NCBI GenBank assembly: GCA_022818135.1
Contig: JAFMSR010000019.1
Span: 2,313,461 to 2,377,460 of the forward strand
DNA length: 64,000 bases
Direction: 5' to 3'
From: Saxidomus purpurata
Taxonomy: Eukaryota > Mollusca > Bivalvia > Venerida > Veneridae
Both the position numbers and the translations under genes were made by a program. Under the pieces are notes generated by a model. It was given only the letters and a program-made list of their open reading frames with translations. It had not been told where the DNA came from and searched no databases. This document shows positions 34,374-46,564 of this stretch, piece by piece (position 1 is the stretch's first letter; every line of letters starts with the position of its first letter).

Positions 34374-36140
34374 AACAAAAATAATATCAAACAGGGAATG
34401 CCACATACCAAAAACGCAGCCTCCCCAAAACGAGCCCCACAGCACCCAGAAGTGCACACCACCAACACACACGCACACGCACACGCACACGCACACGCAC
34501 ACACACACACACACACACACAATTATGTACACACACACACATACACTATCAACACACACTAGCATACAAAGCAAACACACGAGGACAAAACGAACAATTA
34601 AAGGAACACAGTGGGGCACCGCCTTGGAACGGTCAGTGGCAAAAACACCACTGGGGAGCTTAAACCGGTTTATGGTGCGCACCCAACCTCACTCTTACCC
34701 CCACCATGTTCCAAAGTCACAGGACAGTGTAAATAAAAGTAATCCCTGCTAGGTGAATCTCTAACACACGCAATGGAAACAAAAGGCATGGTATGTAAAA
34801 CACAAAAATGCTCGTGTATAAATATATAAAAAGCAAACCTTGAGAACCAAAAAACGTATGTACTCAATGCCTTTGCAGAAGGCAGAGCACCAAGAGAAAC
34901 ACCCTTAAGGGCCCGACGAAACAGGCCAGAGGACAGAAATCAAAACAGTTTCGTCCCAGTGGGATTTAAAAACTGCCCATCACAGAGTGCTCCCCCTCTT
35001 CCGTCAGACACAATCAAAGAGGGAAGCATAGCGTCCAACTGTAAACGGGTTGAACACCAAACATGCGGTGTGTCTCAAAACAGTTGGGTCGTAACCTCTT
35101 TTAACAAAACGTTTTATAATTTTAGCACAGTTGGAAAATTGCCATGACCCAAAATCTTACGAAGTTTGTAAACCACATCCCCATAAAAATCGGGTTTTGA
35201 AATACCTTCTCGCAGAAGAGTCTTTAGATTACATTTGTACTATTGAATTTCAAAACCTAATCGGAATTACGATAGTAAAATTTAGCAAAATATTTACGCA
35301 ATTTGTAATAACGGTAGCCCTGTTGAAGAAGTTTATTTGTAATATATTGATTACGTTCATTGAAATCCTCAACATGACTACACGCTCTGGCAAACCGAAT
35401 TAACTGAGAAATGTATACCCCATAAGATGTAGCATGAGGTACATCCCCATCCAAATGGGGGAAATTTACAATACTAAAATTAAAATCATCCCTCTTGTCA
35501 TAAATTTTGGTATGTATAATATTGTTATAAATAGAGAGATGTAAATCTAAAAATGAAGCACCAGTATCCAAATTGTTAGTTTTAATTAACTGGAGTTCCC
35601 GGGGATAAATAGTGTCCACCAGTTGACCAAAAAACGGTTTATCCATATTAAGAATATCATCCAGATAGCGTAATGTATTATTAAAAGCAGTGATAATGTC
35701 TGCCTGCGTATCTGGAGAAAGACTCAACATAAAGACTCTTTCATAAAAATATAAAAACAAGTCTGCGACAAGGGGTGCACAATTTGTTCCCATGGGAATA
35801 CCGATTACTTGTCTGAAAACTGCATTCCCAAACCTTATATAAATGTTGTTCAATAAAAAGGAAAGGGCTTTACAAACTTCGTCACAGGTCCACATAGTAT
35901 AATGTTTAACAATACAGCTAGTAAAAAAAGCTTTATCGAAATTGCAGGCGAGAAATGTAGCATTCTCCCTGGCAAAAGTATTTTGAATTAGGGCAGTTAG
36001 CTTGTCATTTATCTAATTATGTGGTAAAGTGGTATACAGAGTAGAAAAATCGTATGCACTGACTGAAGTTACTTTGTAATTATTAACTTTAAACTTATCC
36101 AGGATTTCGCCAGAATTTTGATCGACCAAAATAAATGTTT
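34374..36140 (-). mobile_element. 5'-truncated reverse-transcriptase element, probably Penelope-like
   Basis: The insertion is precise: the empty site 'cttttatctaaagccgcatgg' is present at about 996-1,016 in the left duplicate, while here the halves are 34,363-34,375 and 36,138-36,150. The minus strand encodes reverse transcriptase; the element ends (3' side) with a conserved 80-bp block and a CA microsatellite at 34,463-34,550. It begins within the RT domain, so it is 5'-truncated. A taaa duplication may flank it. Confidence 0.8.
35257..36119 (-). pseudogene. Reverse transcriptase fragment of the element
   Basis: From 36,119 the frame reads VNNYKVTSVSAYDFSTLYTT, LPHN, then an in-frame stop, INDKLTALIQ, and continues open from 35,895 with VIGIPMGTNCAPLVADLFLY, TLRYLDDILN (YLDD in place of YADD), LDTGASFLDLHLSI and YDKRDDFNFSIVNFP, ending YGVYISQLIRFARAC and FAKFYYRNSD. 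This motif series belongs to an RT family frequent in invertebrate and fish genomes that I place with Penelope-like elements, tentatively. Degraded C-terminal coding follows (GISKPDFYGDVVYKLRKI). The stop and truncation make it inactive. Confidence 0.75.
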
Positions 36141-38420
36141 AAAGCCGCATGGAAGTACAAAGTCATACAATAAATTATTTTGCAACCAATATGATGCCAA
36201 GAAGTGTGATTCAGCTTGTCCAAAAGTTTTAATTTTCATACGTCAGCATTATGTGGTTCTAAATCGAATGCTTAAGCAGTAAACTTTCTGGTCGGAAAGA
36301 TATAAAACGCGTTTAAAAATGTACACGGTCAATCCACAACGTCTTAAACGTGAGGAAATGTGATAACATATATTTTGCTTGCTATGATTTCAGTGTCTTG
36401 TTTTATTTGAATTGGGGAGTGAATTAAAGGGGCACTCCATATTTTAAAGAAGAACACACAGCGAAAATGTATATTTTAGCGCAAATAATCAACATAGAGA
36501 CCTTCTGTAACAAATTGCTATCTACCCATAAATTGTACAACGACATTTTTACATAGATTATTGAATCTGAATGGTACTGTAATATATTCTAAAACGCTGA
36601 TTTTATCGATGATGAATGGAATGCATAGCTCAAACTTTGTAAAGTTACGTAATGATACATGCAAATAATATTATATCATTTACTCTTTTCAAGTTTTTTT
36701 TTATTTTGACACCAATTTTAAGAAGTATCTCTTTGAACGTTTTGTGGAAAAAAATCAAGAAAATATAGGCCAATCCAACTAAAGCAACTTGATTGTTCTT
36801 TACGATATGTAAATATTTATGACCGTTATAGAAGAGAACGTGTATTGCAAAGCAATGAATACATCGACAGACGCATACGTTAAAGATCTATATTTCCCTT
36901 TGATGATACAATGGAAAATAATGCAATGACATTTTTCTTGCTGATTGAGGAAAAGGTAACGGGTTAATAATGAAAGATGACAGGACCGTTTTATTTTGGT
37001 TGGTTGTATCGCTCGAGTTTATTGTGTTAAGTAGTATTCACTCTCGCGAGGGGAATATGTCTTTATAACAATCAACTATAGCGAAACAACTAATCACAAT
37101 ATACACGATAATCAGCACATGACAGCAACAATATCAGCCTTGACATTAGATAATACTTAAAACAAAATAATTCAACCGTTAAAACACATATTACATGCTT
37201 GAATGACTTATGAAGACGTTACACACACATGTGTGAGACTTTACGATTAAAGCAAAATTGGAACAGGTTTCCGTGCTTTGAAAGTACATTGAATTTCACC
37301 TTAAACTGTGTATTTTCTCTATCGAAAATTATAAATGAGAGAGATAAGCAAGTTGAATATAATAAATGTATAATAAAAATAATAACTTTTTGGAGCCCTG
37401 TTTCGTTGGCAAACTCATGATTTTGAAAGCTCGACGGCAAATGTGTTTTAACAAAGGTCCGCTTCTTAGATCATAGTAGAAATTTCATGTAACTTTTCCC
37501 ACAAATGATTTTATTTGAATGACATGAAACATAAGTCATTATTCATTCTTATATAAACCCCGTGTTGTAAACGGCCGAATAAAAGAGACACTTGGCAATA
37601 TTAGAAACGGAATAATATCCCTAAAATCGGTGTTTATTATCTGATAAACAACGGTCTATCCATTTTCGTGGAAGTAGAACTCCAAATAAAAATGTTGTGT
37701 TTAAGACAATGAACAACATTTGACCGCATATTATCACAGGATTGGTATATATGACAGCAATATTTTCGACAGCATGTAGGATAATCGTTTACTCTACGTT
37801 TCGTTATATAAATGATGACGACATTTTCAATTATTCTCGTAAATTAGCCATTTCAATAAATCAATTATTTTTCAAAATATAACTTTCACAAAAATAAGTA
37901 GAGAAATATAATTTTAAAGTGAATTTAATTCGTGAATGTTTGTGTCGGCTTTCAAACTGCGATGTATTTGACATGTGAAATTTATCCAATTTTTAGCATT
38001 TGTTTCCCTGTAAGTAGGCCAAATAAAAACGCTTTCACGGTCTCAAATCGTGTCAGGGAGTAATTTCTTTTAACATTTTATAATACTAACTACTCAGAAA
38101 CAATTGATCCGGTCATGATCATCTTTAAGAAAGAATTGTTATCTAAGTAGGAATAAGTACATTTGTATTTCAATTACTTAATCTTGACACGAACTATAAT
38201 TATATTAGTTGACCCGAGCTCAATAGCCGAGGTTAAGCGCTTCAAATGTACATTAAGACTATGTTATTTGTTTCAAATGTTACTCGGCACGACATTGTCA
38301 GCTGTACTTAAATAAAGTTGTCCCAGCCGCTGTATCCGTGACAATGTTGCATCAAGCAGCACGTATGAGAATGAATGACAACCGCGATTAGAAGCGATAT
38401 TCAAAAATGCCAACTGTCTT

Positions 38421-39777
38421 GTTACCAAACTGAATAAAAGCCTTTTGTATCATCAGTCCTGGATATCTGATAGCCATGGATGTTTTAGTAGAGAATCCGC
38501 AACTTTGTTTTGCTGTTGTGTTCTATATACTCGCATTATACCCTGTATTACTAGTAATTTACTACACTACTATAAAATATTTATCCTAGAGCTATTATTG
38601 CATAGTTAAGATCCACTTTTGAGTTTGATTTCTCTTGCAGATAATAAAAATGCGAGGGGTGATCAAAAATACGTAGACCTTCGTCATAACATTAAGACGC
38701 TGGCTATAATCCTGTAATTTTGCAGTACGTGTTCAATGCTTCAATATGTATAAGTTGCCGAAATACTGGGTTAATATATCCACAAACGAGATGAAGCATC
38801 TTAAATCTTCTTTGTAAGAGAAGGGCGGAGCACGTCGTAAATAACGTCATTTTCCTGCGATAGATCACAGGTTTTTACCATTATTTCGAAGCCTTATGCA
38901 TGAATTCCACGACATTTGCGTGTGCTACGTTGACCTCAGTATAAGAAATCGGTGCGTTTTGTGACGTGAGTACCGCTTCACAAAATCAGCAGCAGCTATT
39001 TTCCAGACAAACGTGCTAGGCAACAAAACAAATTTAATGGCGTCATCAGAAAGTGCTGAAACACGGACGATAAAAACAAATTGTGTTTGATTCTTAGAAT
39101 GACGCCTACACAGACAATTAATTCGCTTGCTCAAGCTAGTACGAACGAATTTTCAACCCTTAAACTAGTTTTCAAGTTGCACAACCTATTCAGAGAGGGA
39201 AGAGAATCAGCGGGTATGAATAAAGGCAGTAATTACGACGACGTTGGTTATCGCAGCAATTCTTGCAGAGGATTCGCTTCACCATCAGGGAGCTGTCAGA
39301 GGAAACTGTAAGTTATGGCACCGTATGGACACTTCTGAAAGAAGGGTCAGCTGAATAATCATGTCGCGGGTGTGTGTCCGCAAAGATTTCTAATGCTTGA
39401 AAAGTCCTGAGCATTTCTAGCCACTTTAAACGTCGTTTTCACACGCCGATGTCACGAACGTCATCGGACTGCTCCTAGATAGCGGAGAGGTACTTTTTCA
39501 ATAAAGCATAACTTTAACACCGATTTTCATATCATAGTGAAATTCAGTACACATATATTCATAATACATTTGACTTTGTTTTGTTTAAATATGGATAAAA
39601 TGGAATGAATAGTAAAATAGTTATGAAGAAAGTCTACGTACTTTTTATAACCATTCGTACAAAGAACTAATTAAAAAAACCTTACTAAAAATAAGGAGTC
39701 TTACAAGATATATTTGAGTGAAGCATGTATTGAAGAACATATACACACATTATATTGCACACTCCTTGCAAAAGATG
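38421..39777. mobile_element. 1.36 kb insertion carrying a mariner-type relic (38,654-39,658)
   Basis: Absent from the left duplicate, whose continuous sequence is seen at about 3,320-3,335 ('ctatcttgtcttgtcatgg'). Inside, inverted ends of about 30 bp (ggtgatcaaaaatacgtag near 38,658 against its complement near 39,650) enclose decayed plus-strand transposase: FREGRES, then RIRFTIRELSEETVSYGTVW and TLLKEG, the helix-turn-helix part of mariner transposases. The DDE half is missing, so it is a deletion derivative. Confidence 0.65.
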
Positions 39778-40309
39778 TCATGGTGCCTCAAACATGTTCT
39801 CAGCTGAAACGCTCGGCACTTCAATGTCATGCTCGTAAAATGTAATCACAGGACAAGACACAATTAAAACGAAATGAAAATAGTGTATAAGTGATGAACC
39901 TGAATATGAAGCTTTGAGTACAATCTTGTCTGTTTTAAATCAGCTTAACTCAATGTAACCTGTTTGAAAAGATAAAAAATCCAAATGCTCTTCACTTTTT
40001 TAGTTCAGTTTCTCTAGACGTTAATTGGAAAGATGAACGAACATATTGTTGATATCTTCTAAAGTGTCTGACCAATTTGATTTAACTGAAAATTATTCTA
40101 TCTATATTTGTTTACTTTCTCTATGAAAACATACTTGGGTATACTGTAAAACAAACTGTAAAACACTAAATAGACTAAATCCATTATGATTTTTGCAGGA
40201 ATGGAGAATTATTCATATTTCCAAACCGTGCTCTCATATCTGACTGACTTGCAATACAAATATGTATTTACAAAACATACTGTTTTATTAGACCGACTAA
40301 CGTAAATAT

Positions 40310-40865
40310 CACAATTAAAACCGAACGATTTTTATTTGTCGATACAATTTTGGTAAATTAATCTTGCACTAACGCTAGCTGTGCCGTATAATTTACGTGT
40401 GTCGAGACATGGGCTAGTATAGTTATTTTGAATTTACACAATTTTAGACATGTGAGTAAAACCGTACAACTTTCGTGTGCCAAGACAACGATCAGACATT
40501 AATCTTACGGTTACGCTAGTAGAAATACCGTATCTATTCAAACCGTACAATTTACGTGTGTTGGGACAAGGTAAATGTACTATGTCTTGCGTAAAAATGT
40601 TAGTGAAAAACGTACAATAAAAGTGTCAAAACAGGTTCAATAGTCAGAAATTTCACATCTATGCTAGCGTAAATAGGTAAACTTACTAAAACCGTACACT
40701 TAACGTGTATGGAGACAATGACAGTATAATATTATTAAACTAACTCTAGCGTAAATATGTCAGTAAACCCGTTCAATTATTGCGTGTCGAGAAAACGTTA
40801 GTATAACGCAAGCGTACATGTATGTTAGTAAAACCGCACAATTTACGAGTACCGAGACAAGTGTA
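40310..40865. repeat. Degenerate minisatellite, right copy
   Basis: Counterpart of 3,880-4,440 with the same units in the same order and only isolated base changes. Confidence 0.7.
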
Positions 40866-41331
40866 CAAGTACCAGTGTACTTAAATTTAACTAGTTGTGA
40901 ACATTTAATCTATCATTCGCCTCTTCAAATACTATTTTCCAGATAATGTAAACCGGGCGATGTTTGCGATGATTTGACTTTTGCTATTTTTTCGAAGATT
41001 CATTTATTTGGTAATTGAAAACATTCGCGAAATATTCCTTTCACTTAAACTATAACTAGATAATTATTCTTCTCAAATCTTAAATTTGCGTGAACGTCTA
41101 TCTGCTATCAAACTATAAAATTTCAGCACGAAAAAAGACGCAATATAGAGTATGGTGATTTCGCTAGAATATTTCAATAGTTACATGCACACGAGGAACG
41201 ATAGAATAAAAGAAAAATATTACAAACGGATGTATTTTAAAGAAACATTTTTGCATATTTGAAATAAATGTAAATTAATGGGAATAAAATTTCATGGATA
41301 TTTGTTGAAAATGCAATTGCGCGTGTATTTG

Positions 41332-41695
41332 TAGTCGCGGAATCATTAAGACGATTATTCTGACAAAGTTTCGCGAAAATCCGATGGAAAATGCAGTCTG
41401 TATTGCGTAAACATGTTTTTTTTTCTTACATCTGAGCTTGTACTCTAGTTGTACACCCGAGATTACCCATATCTTAGCAATCAATAAGACAATCACCCTG
41501 ATCAAGTTTCTTGAAGATCTGATGGAAAATACAGCTTGTATTGCATACAAATTTGACAGAGTGACCTACTTTTTGATCCGAGATGACCCATATTCGAAGT
41601 CGTCCTGAAATTCTTTACAACAGTCTTTCTGACGAAGAATTGCAAAGATCCGCTGGAAAATGCAGTCTGTATTGCGTTAACAATTTTTCGTCATA
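41332..41695. repeat. Three-unit 130-bp repeat, right copy
   Basis: Counterpart of 4,905-5,265, nearly identical. Confidence 0.65.
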
Positions 41696-42783
41696 TTTTG
41701 AAAAAGTCTTCATCTTCATTTTAGCAATTTTAGTAGAGGGCCATGAGCAGTATTTACAGAGAATAAGATTTTGTAAATATTTTTTTACATAGAATACATT
41801 TAGAAAACAGGCACTTCGCATCAGGCGAGCTTAAACACTAAAAACAATTTCAAAGAATGCAAAAGAGAAACGATTAATAAATTGTAAATAAAGTTTGAAT
41901 GAACATTGAAAAGGATGGCAATACACTTTTGTATGTGTGTTATTTATAGAACAAAATCCTGACACAAACACATAAATGGTAACCTTGTGAATTCCTGTGA
42001 CAGCGGGCAACTTTTATTACATAATTGTGTCCTTCAACTGTTCCTTAATTGTCTCCAACGCAGGATATTTTTCAAGTGAATCTCTCTAAAAACTATCAAA
42101 ATACCGTTCTGATTCATTGCATATAAACTTTTTATTTTAAGTATATACATTGTACATATATTAAGGTAATTTTAACATATAGCCCTCGTCGTTTAAACTC
42201 TCTGCAAAATTTGTTCCACCTCTACACACTTTTACCAAAGAAAGATTTGATAGAAAACAAACACAGTCATTCAGTTTGACGAGACCGTTGGACAAATACT
42301 GGGAAAGAAACTGCTTTAGCATATTTCATCCAGATAATAGTTGAATATTAATGTGTTCAAACATTTATCTTCGTAAATCCAACACATACAAAACAACGAC
42401 ATATAAAAGATAAAAAACGTATATCTAAGACATCATTCCTTACTACAATGTATATACATGTCTGAAGTGTCGTAATTAGACGTTAAAACTTGCTTCAATG
42501 TATATATCAAGCTGTAAATGGCAATACAAAACTTAATACATGTGTATCTTATTTCAATAATTTCCCACATATTTACTACAAGTGTGAGGATTTACTGTTT
42601 TTTGAAGATTCTGTCCATTTTGTTCCTAAGACTGAAGTGTGTGTTTTAAATTAAAGTTCTGATTAGTTGCACCGCAATTTTGTCACATTACTGCTACGGT
42701 AAACAATGAATTGAACCTTTCACCAAGAATCAGCGTTATCAAAGAAGACGATGCTGACTTTCGAAACACTTTACATGTAATGT

Positions 42784-43046
42784 TCACCGAAACATCATCA
42801 TTGAAGTTTTCAGGGACAAATAGTAATCTTCAAGTGCGAAGTAAGTCATGCCTGCAGTGAAATGATAGTCCGAGTATTTTCCTGGAACCGCATAATGACC
42901 GTTTAAGTTAGTTCCTCCACATTTTTCATACCACCAAGCACCATGCATATCCTTGGCACAATTGTGACTTTCTAACATTTCCGCGTCGTGATCATAAGTT
43001 GAAAATCGACAACCTTTGTTTAACATAAGTCCGTAATGCCAGAATT
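42784..43046 (-). CDS. Terminal FReD exon of a fourth, otherwise missing gene
   Basis: 263-nt exon with acceptor gcttcag|AATTCTGG (AG at 43,048-43,047) and TGA stop. It encodes CRFSTYDHDAE, CAKDMHGAWWYEKC, NLNGHYAVPG and ends SMMMFR. It differs from 6,356-6,618 by about one residue (K to M near the end). It should be the last exon of a gene lying to the right, but the sequence runs into a gap 190 bp further on and unrelated DNA follows, so no partner exons can be assigned. Confidence 0.7.
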
Positions 43047-43238
43047 CTGAAGCCATTTAAAAATGCAGGCGTATTATTAACCCTTAAACTTGTGATATGA
43101 TTTCTTTGCATAATAGTAAACAAAAGGTACAAAAAAACAACATGAGATGGACTGCTAGCTTGCAACCCACATCAGTGGTGTTTGTACTCCCTGAATGAGA
43201 CTTGCCCTACTCTTAGCCTCATACAATACTTGCAAATG

Positions 43239-43738
43239 NNNNNNNNNNNNNNNNNNNNNNNNNNNNNNNNNNNNNNNNNNNNNNNNNNNNNNNNNNNNNN
43301 NNNNNNNNNNNNNNNNNNNNNNNNNNNNNNNNNNNNNNNNNNNNNNNNNNNNNNNNNNNNNNNNNNNNNNNNNNNNNNNNNNNNNNNNNNNNNNNNNNNN
43401 NNNNNNNNNNNNNNNNNNNNNNNNNNNNNNNNNNNNNNNNNNNNNNNNNNNNNNNNNNNNNNNNNNNNNNNNNNNNNNNNNNNNNNNNNNNNNNNNNNNN
43501 NNNNNNNNNNNNNNNNNNNNNNNNNNNNNNNNNNNNNNNNNNNNNNNNNNNNNNNNNNNNNNNNNNNNNNNNNNNNNNNNNNNNNNNNNNNNNNNNNNNN
43601 NNNNNNNNNNNNNNNNNNNNNNNNNNNNNNNNNNNNNNNNNNNNNNNNNNNNNNNNNNNNNNNNNNNNNNNNNNNNNNNNNNNNNNNNNNNNNNNNNNNN
43701 NNNNNNNNNNNNNNNNNNNNNNNNNNNNNNNNNNNNNN
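43239..43738. other. Assembly gap, 500 N
   Basis: Exactly 500 unknown bases, a conventional fixed gap size, so the true distance is unknown. Left of it is the receptor array; right of it nothing resembles the array. Open frames that cross it are meaningless. Confidence 0.98.
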
Positions 43739-44515
43739 ATACAGATCTTAAATGGTAGTGTAACATTGTAACAAGAGGACAGTGATGATTCAATACTGCA
43801 GAGCTGCATTCTAGTTTGAATATGATTGCTCCATTCTAGTTTGAATATGATTGCTCCATTGATGTACTAAATGCGAACACCCACGTTTAGTGTGGGGTAC
43901 AATGACAGGATATGACAAGTGTATATTACCAGCTTACCCATTCATATCAATATGAACTTCCGTGTCATTGACCAATCAAACAGCTGGCAATTTCATGGAA
44001 GGGCAATAAATACATCAATTATTGGATTAGCTAGAGTTATGGTTCTTGGTCACAGCACTCCCTGATGGTGGGATTCAAGTATTAATTCAATCCCAGTGTT
44101 CAATAGTATCCAACTTTTATTGACAAGGTTTTAATAGAAAGGGAGATTATTTAAATAGTTATGTTATCTAAATTACAGTTCTCCATATCCTAAATGTCTT
44201 CAATCATTGCATGAAGTATCAAATCACGACGGCCCTAGTGGTCTGTAAATCAAACTTTACTTTACTGCAGCATCATTTCACCCTAAATTTATAAATCCTG
44301 TCATGGTGAGTGGTGCTTACATAATATTGTACATCTTTTATGTATCTATCTTGAATATTTCCTCCAAATATGAATCATACTTAAGTTTCTTATGATATAT
44401 TAGAGTCTGCATAGGACTGACGTACACTTGTATAAACCCAAAAACTGTGTTGAGCCGCCAGCTGTAAAAAGGGCCAACTCCTTACCAAGTAGAGATAGGT
44501 AAAATAATACCTAAT
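43739..44515. other. Non-coding DNA right of the gap
   Basis: No gene recognised. A 25-bp unit 'ttctagtttgaatatgattgctcca' (split: 'ttctagtttgaatat' plus 'gattgctcca') occurs twice in tandem at 43,810-43,862. Confidence 0.5.
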
Positions 44516-45240
44516 TAGACCTATCACTAAATGTGATTAATAGTAATTAGTCAAGATGGAGTTACTGTTCTTTTTCACTGCATTTCCTCTCAAGTTTTAT
44601 TGAATTCTAACCAATAGTTTTCGAATTATGCCCCGGACAAGTAAAAAAGGGCAATAACTCTGTAATTACTCAAGATAGAGTTAACGTTCCTGTGCATTGC
44701 ACTTGCTCTCAATGTACTTGACCATTGTATGAAGTTGTATTGAATTCCAACAAGTAGTTTTCAAGTTCTGCTCTGGACAAGGAAAAGTCACAAAGGGCAA
44801 CAACTCTGTAATTACTAAAGATAGAGTTATGGTTCTTGTACACTGCACTTCCTCTCACTGCGCGACTATTGAATGAAATTGTATTGAATTCCAACTAGTA
44901 CTTTTCAAGTTATGTTCCCGACATGGAAAAGTAAGGAAGGGCAATAGCCCTGTAATTAGTCAAGATGGAGTAATGGTTCTTGTGCACTGCACTTCCTCTC
45001 AATGTGCTTGAGCATTTTATGAAGTTGTATTGAATTCCAACCAGTAGTTTTCAAGTTATGCTCCAGACAAGGAAAAGAAACACAGGGCAATAATTCTGTA
45101 ATTAGTCAAGATAGAGTTATGGTTCTTGAACACTGCACTTCCTCTCATTGCGCTTGACCATTGTATGAGTTGTATTGAGTTCCAACTTGTAGTTTTCAAG
45201 TTATGCTCCGGCCAAGGAAAATGCAACAGACTGACCACCC
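44516..45240. repeat. Tandem array of about 150-bp units, around five copies
   Basis: Each unit contains 'gggcaataactctgtaatta', 'caagatagagttatggttct', 'cactgcacttcctctca' and 'agtagttttcaagttatg'. The period is near 149 (for example 'ctgtaatta' at about 44,661, 44,811, 45,100). This unit is familiar from bivalve intergenic DNA. No coding capacity. Confidence 0.8.
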
Positions 45241-45419
45241 GACCAACTACCGGGTGACTCCCATATACCCCCTTAAATTGGTTTCGGGGGTATAAATAAT
45301 AGATGTATTAAACATGCTTATTGTACCACAGAAAAGTGGTCTCGATTTTTCTCAACAGCCAGTAATAAAAAAGTTAAAAAGTAAGCTATTTACAGTAACT
45401 ACAAAGGGAAGTAATTCTA

Positions 45420-45840
45420 AAAACAAGGGTAGCTCATGGTGGTGAACATTTATGCCATGTTAAATAAAAATCCCTCCATGCAGAAATTCTCTGGACAAAG
45501 ATATTATTGGATTTAACAATGAACCTCTATGTGTGACCTTGACCCTAGACCTTGTTCATGCACATGATCCTTCGTTTCATGGTGGTGAACATTTGTGCCA
45601 AGTAACATCAAAATCCCTTAAGCATGAAGAAGATATGCTCCGAACAAAGTCATTCTTGAATTTGACCTTTAACCTTTAAGAGAGTGACATTGACCTTAGA
45701 ACTAGGGACCTGGTTCTCGGGCATGACACTCCGTCTCGTGATGGTGAACAATTGTGGCAAGTTATTTAAGAATACCTCAATACATGGATAGTAACAGCTG
45801 GGACAAGCTGAACTCAGATGTACAGACGCACATGCATACA
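45420..45840. repeat. Dispersed bivalve-type repeat with internal repetition
   Basis: Three diverged units share 'catggtggtgaacatt', 'gtgccaagt', 'ccctccatgcagaa' and 'tgtgaccttgaccct'. I recognise the style from bivalve genomes but not a named family. Confidence 0.55.
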
Positions 45841-46097
45841 CTTAACGGCCTTTAACAAGGCATTAAATCCCTATACCTGTAGAATGAATAAATAATTATG
45901 ATTAAATAATTAAGTCAAATAAATTAACTCTCCTCCTCAACAAAACTAAGGGCATAAGCTATTTCTTAAGCATGTGAAAACCCTATTCATATCTACTAGA
46001 CTACTAATTGAAAACTTTTACAACAATTTAATAGGGTCATTAAGGTAGTGATGTGAATCCGCCGGATTATACGGATATTGTTTCACTCTGTACCTTG

Positions 46098-46400
46098 AGT
46101 GACCTGTACCGCTGCGATAGCCTTGTGGTTAGAGCGTCCACTTAGTGTGCGGGAGGTCGTGGGTTCGATCCTCGGCCGCGTCATACCAAAGATGAGAAAA
46201 AAAATGGTTCTGACAGCTCCCTTGCTTGGCGCTCAGCATTATAAAAGGGTAGTTTCAGGAAGATAAAGAGAAGCTTCCGGCTTCTGGGAAAAGGTAAGTA
46301 CTTGTTACTGGATACCCTGTTTGTTGCACAATAGCTTTGTAGCTAATGTTGTCTGTTGAACATATGCGACGTTAAATAAGGCTTCTTTATCTTTATCTTG
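46098..46400 (+). mobile_element. tRNA-derived SINE
   Basis: The head has an A-box (gatagccttgtggttagagc) and a B-box (gggttcgatcctcgg) about 30 bp apart, so it derives from a tRNA. The body contains 'cttgcttggcgctcagcatt', and the tail reads 'gcgacgttaaataaggcttc' followed by a ctttat repeat. The head does not fold into a complete tRNA, so it is not a tRNA gene. Confidence 0.75.
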
Positions 46401-46564
46401 GTATAATGTAAATATAAAACTGCAATTTCCCTGTCATTTATCATGTTTATTCGCTGCATAAGAATGAGTTAAGTTTTTTTTACCGTGACGACAATGACAC
46501 AGTTACTTAGTAAATTGGCTGTTTATAATTCTACCTCAAAGGGTAAACCCAACATATAAACATT

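Larger units (their letters stand above)
33360..43238. repeat. Right copy of the segmental duplication
   Basis: Same order and orientation as 1-6,811. It is longer because of two insertions, 34,374-36,140 and about 38,421-39,777. Similarity to the left copy is moderate up to about 38,420 and close to identity from 39,780 to the end. It stops at the 500-N gap at the position equal to 6,811. Confidence 0.9.

Noticed and set aside
34339..34752. 137-codon frame rich in Thr-His
   Set aside because: It is the translation of a CA microsatellite; the minus-strand Cys-Val frame is its mirror.
43155..43809. Long open frames of 187-212 codons
   Set aside because: They are translations across the 500-N gap.
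46098..46180. A tRNA gene on the plus strand
   Set aside because: A- and B-boxes only; stems are incomplete and a SINE body follows.
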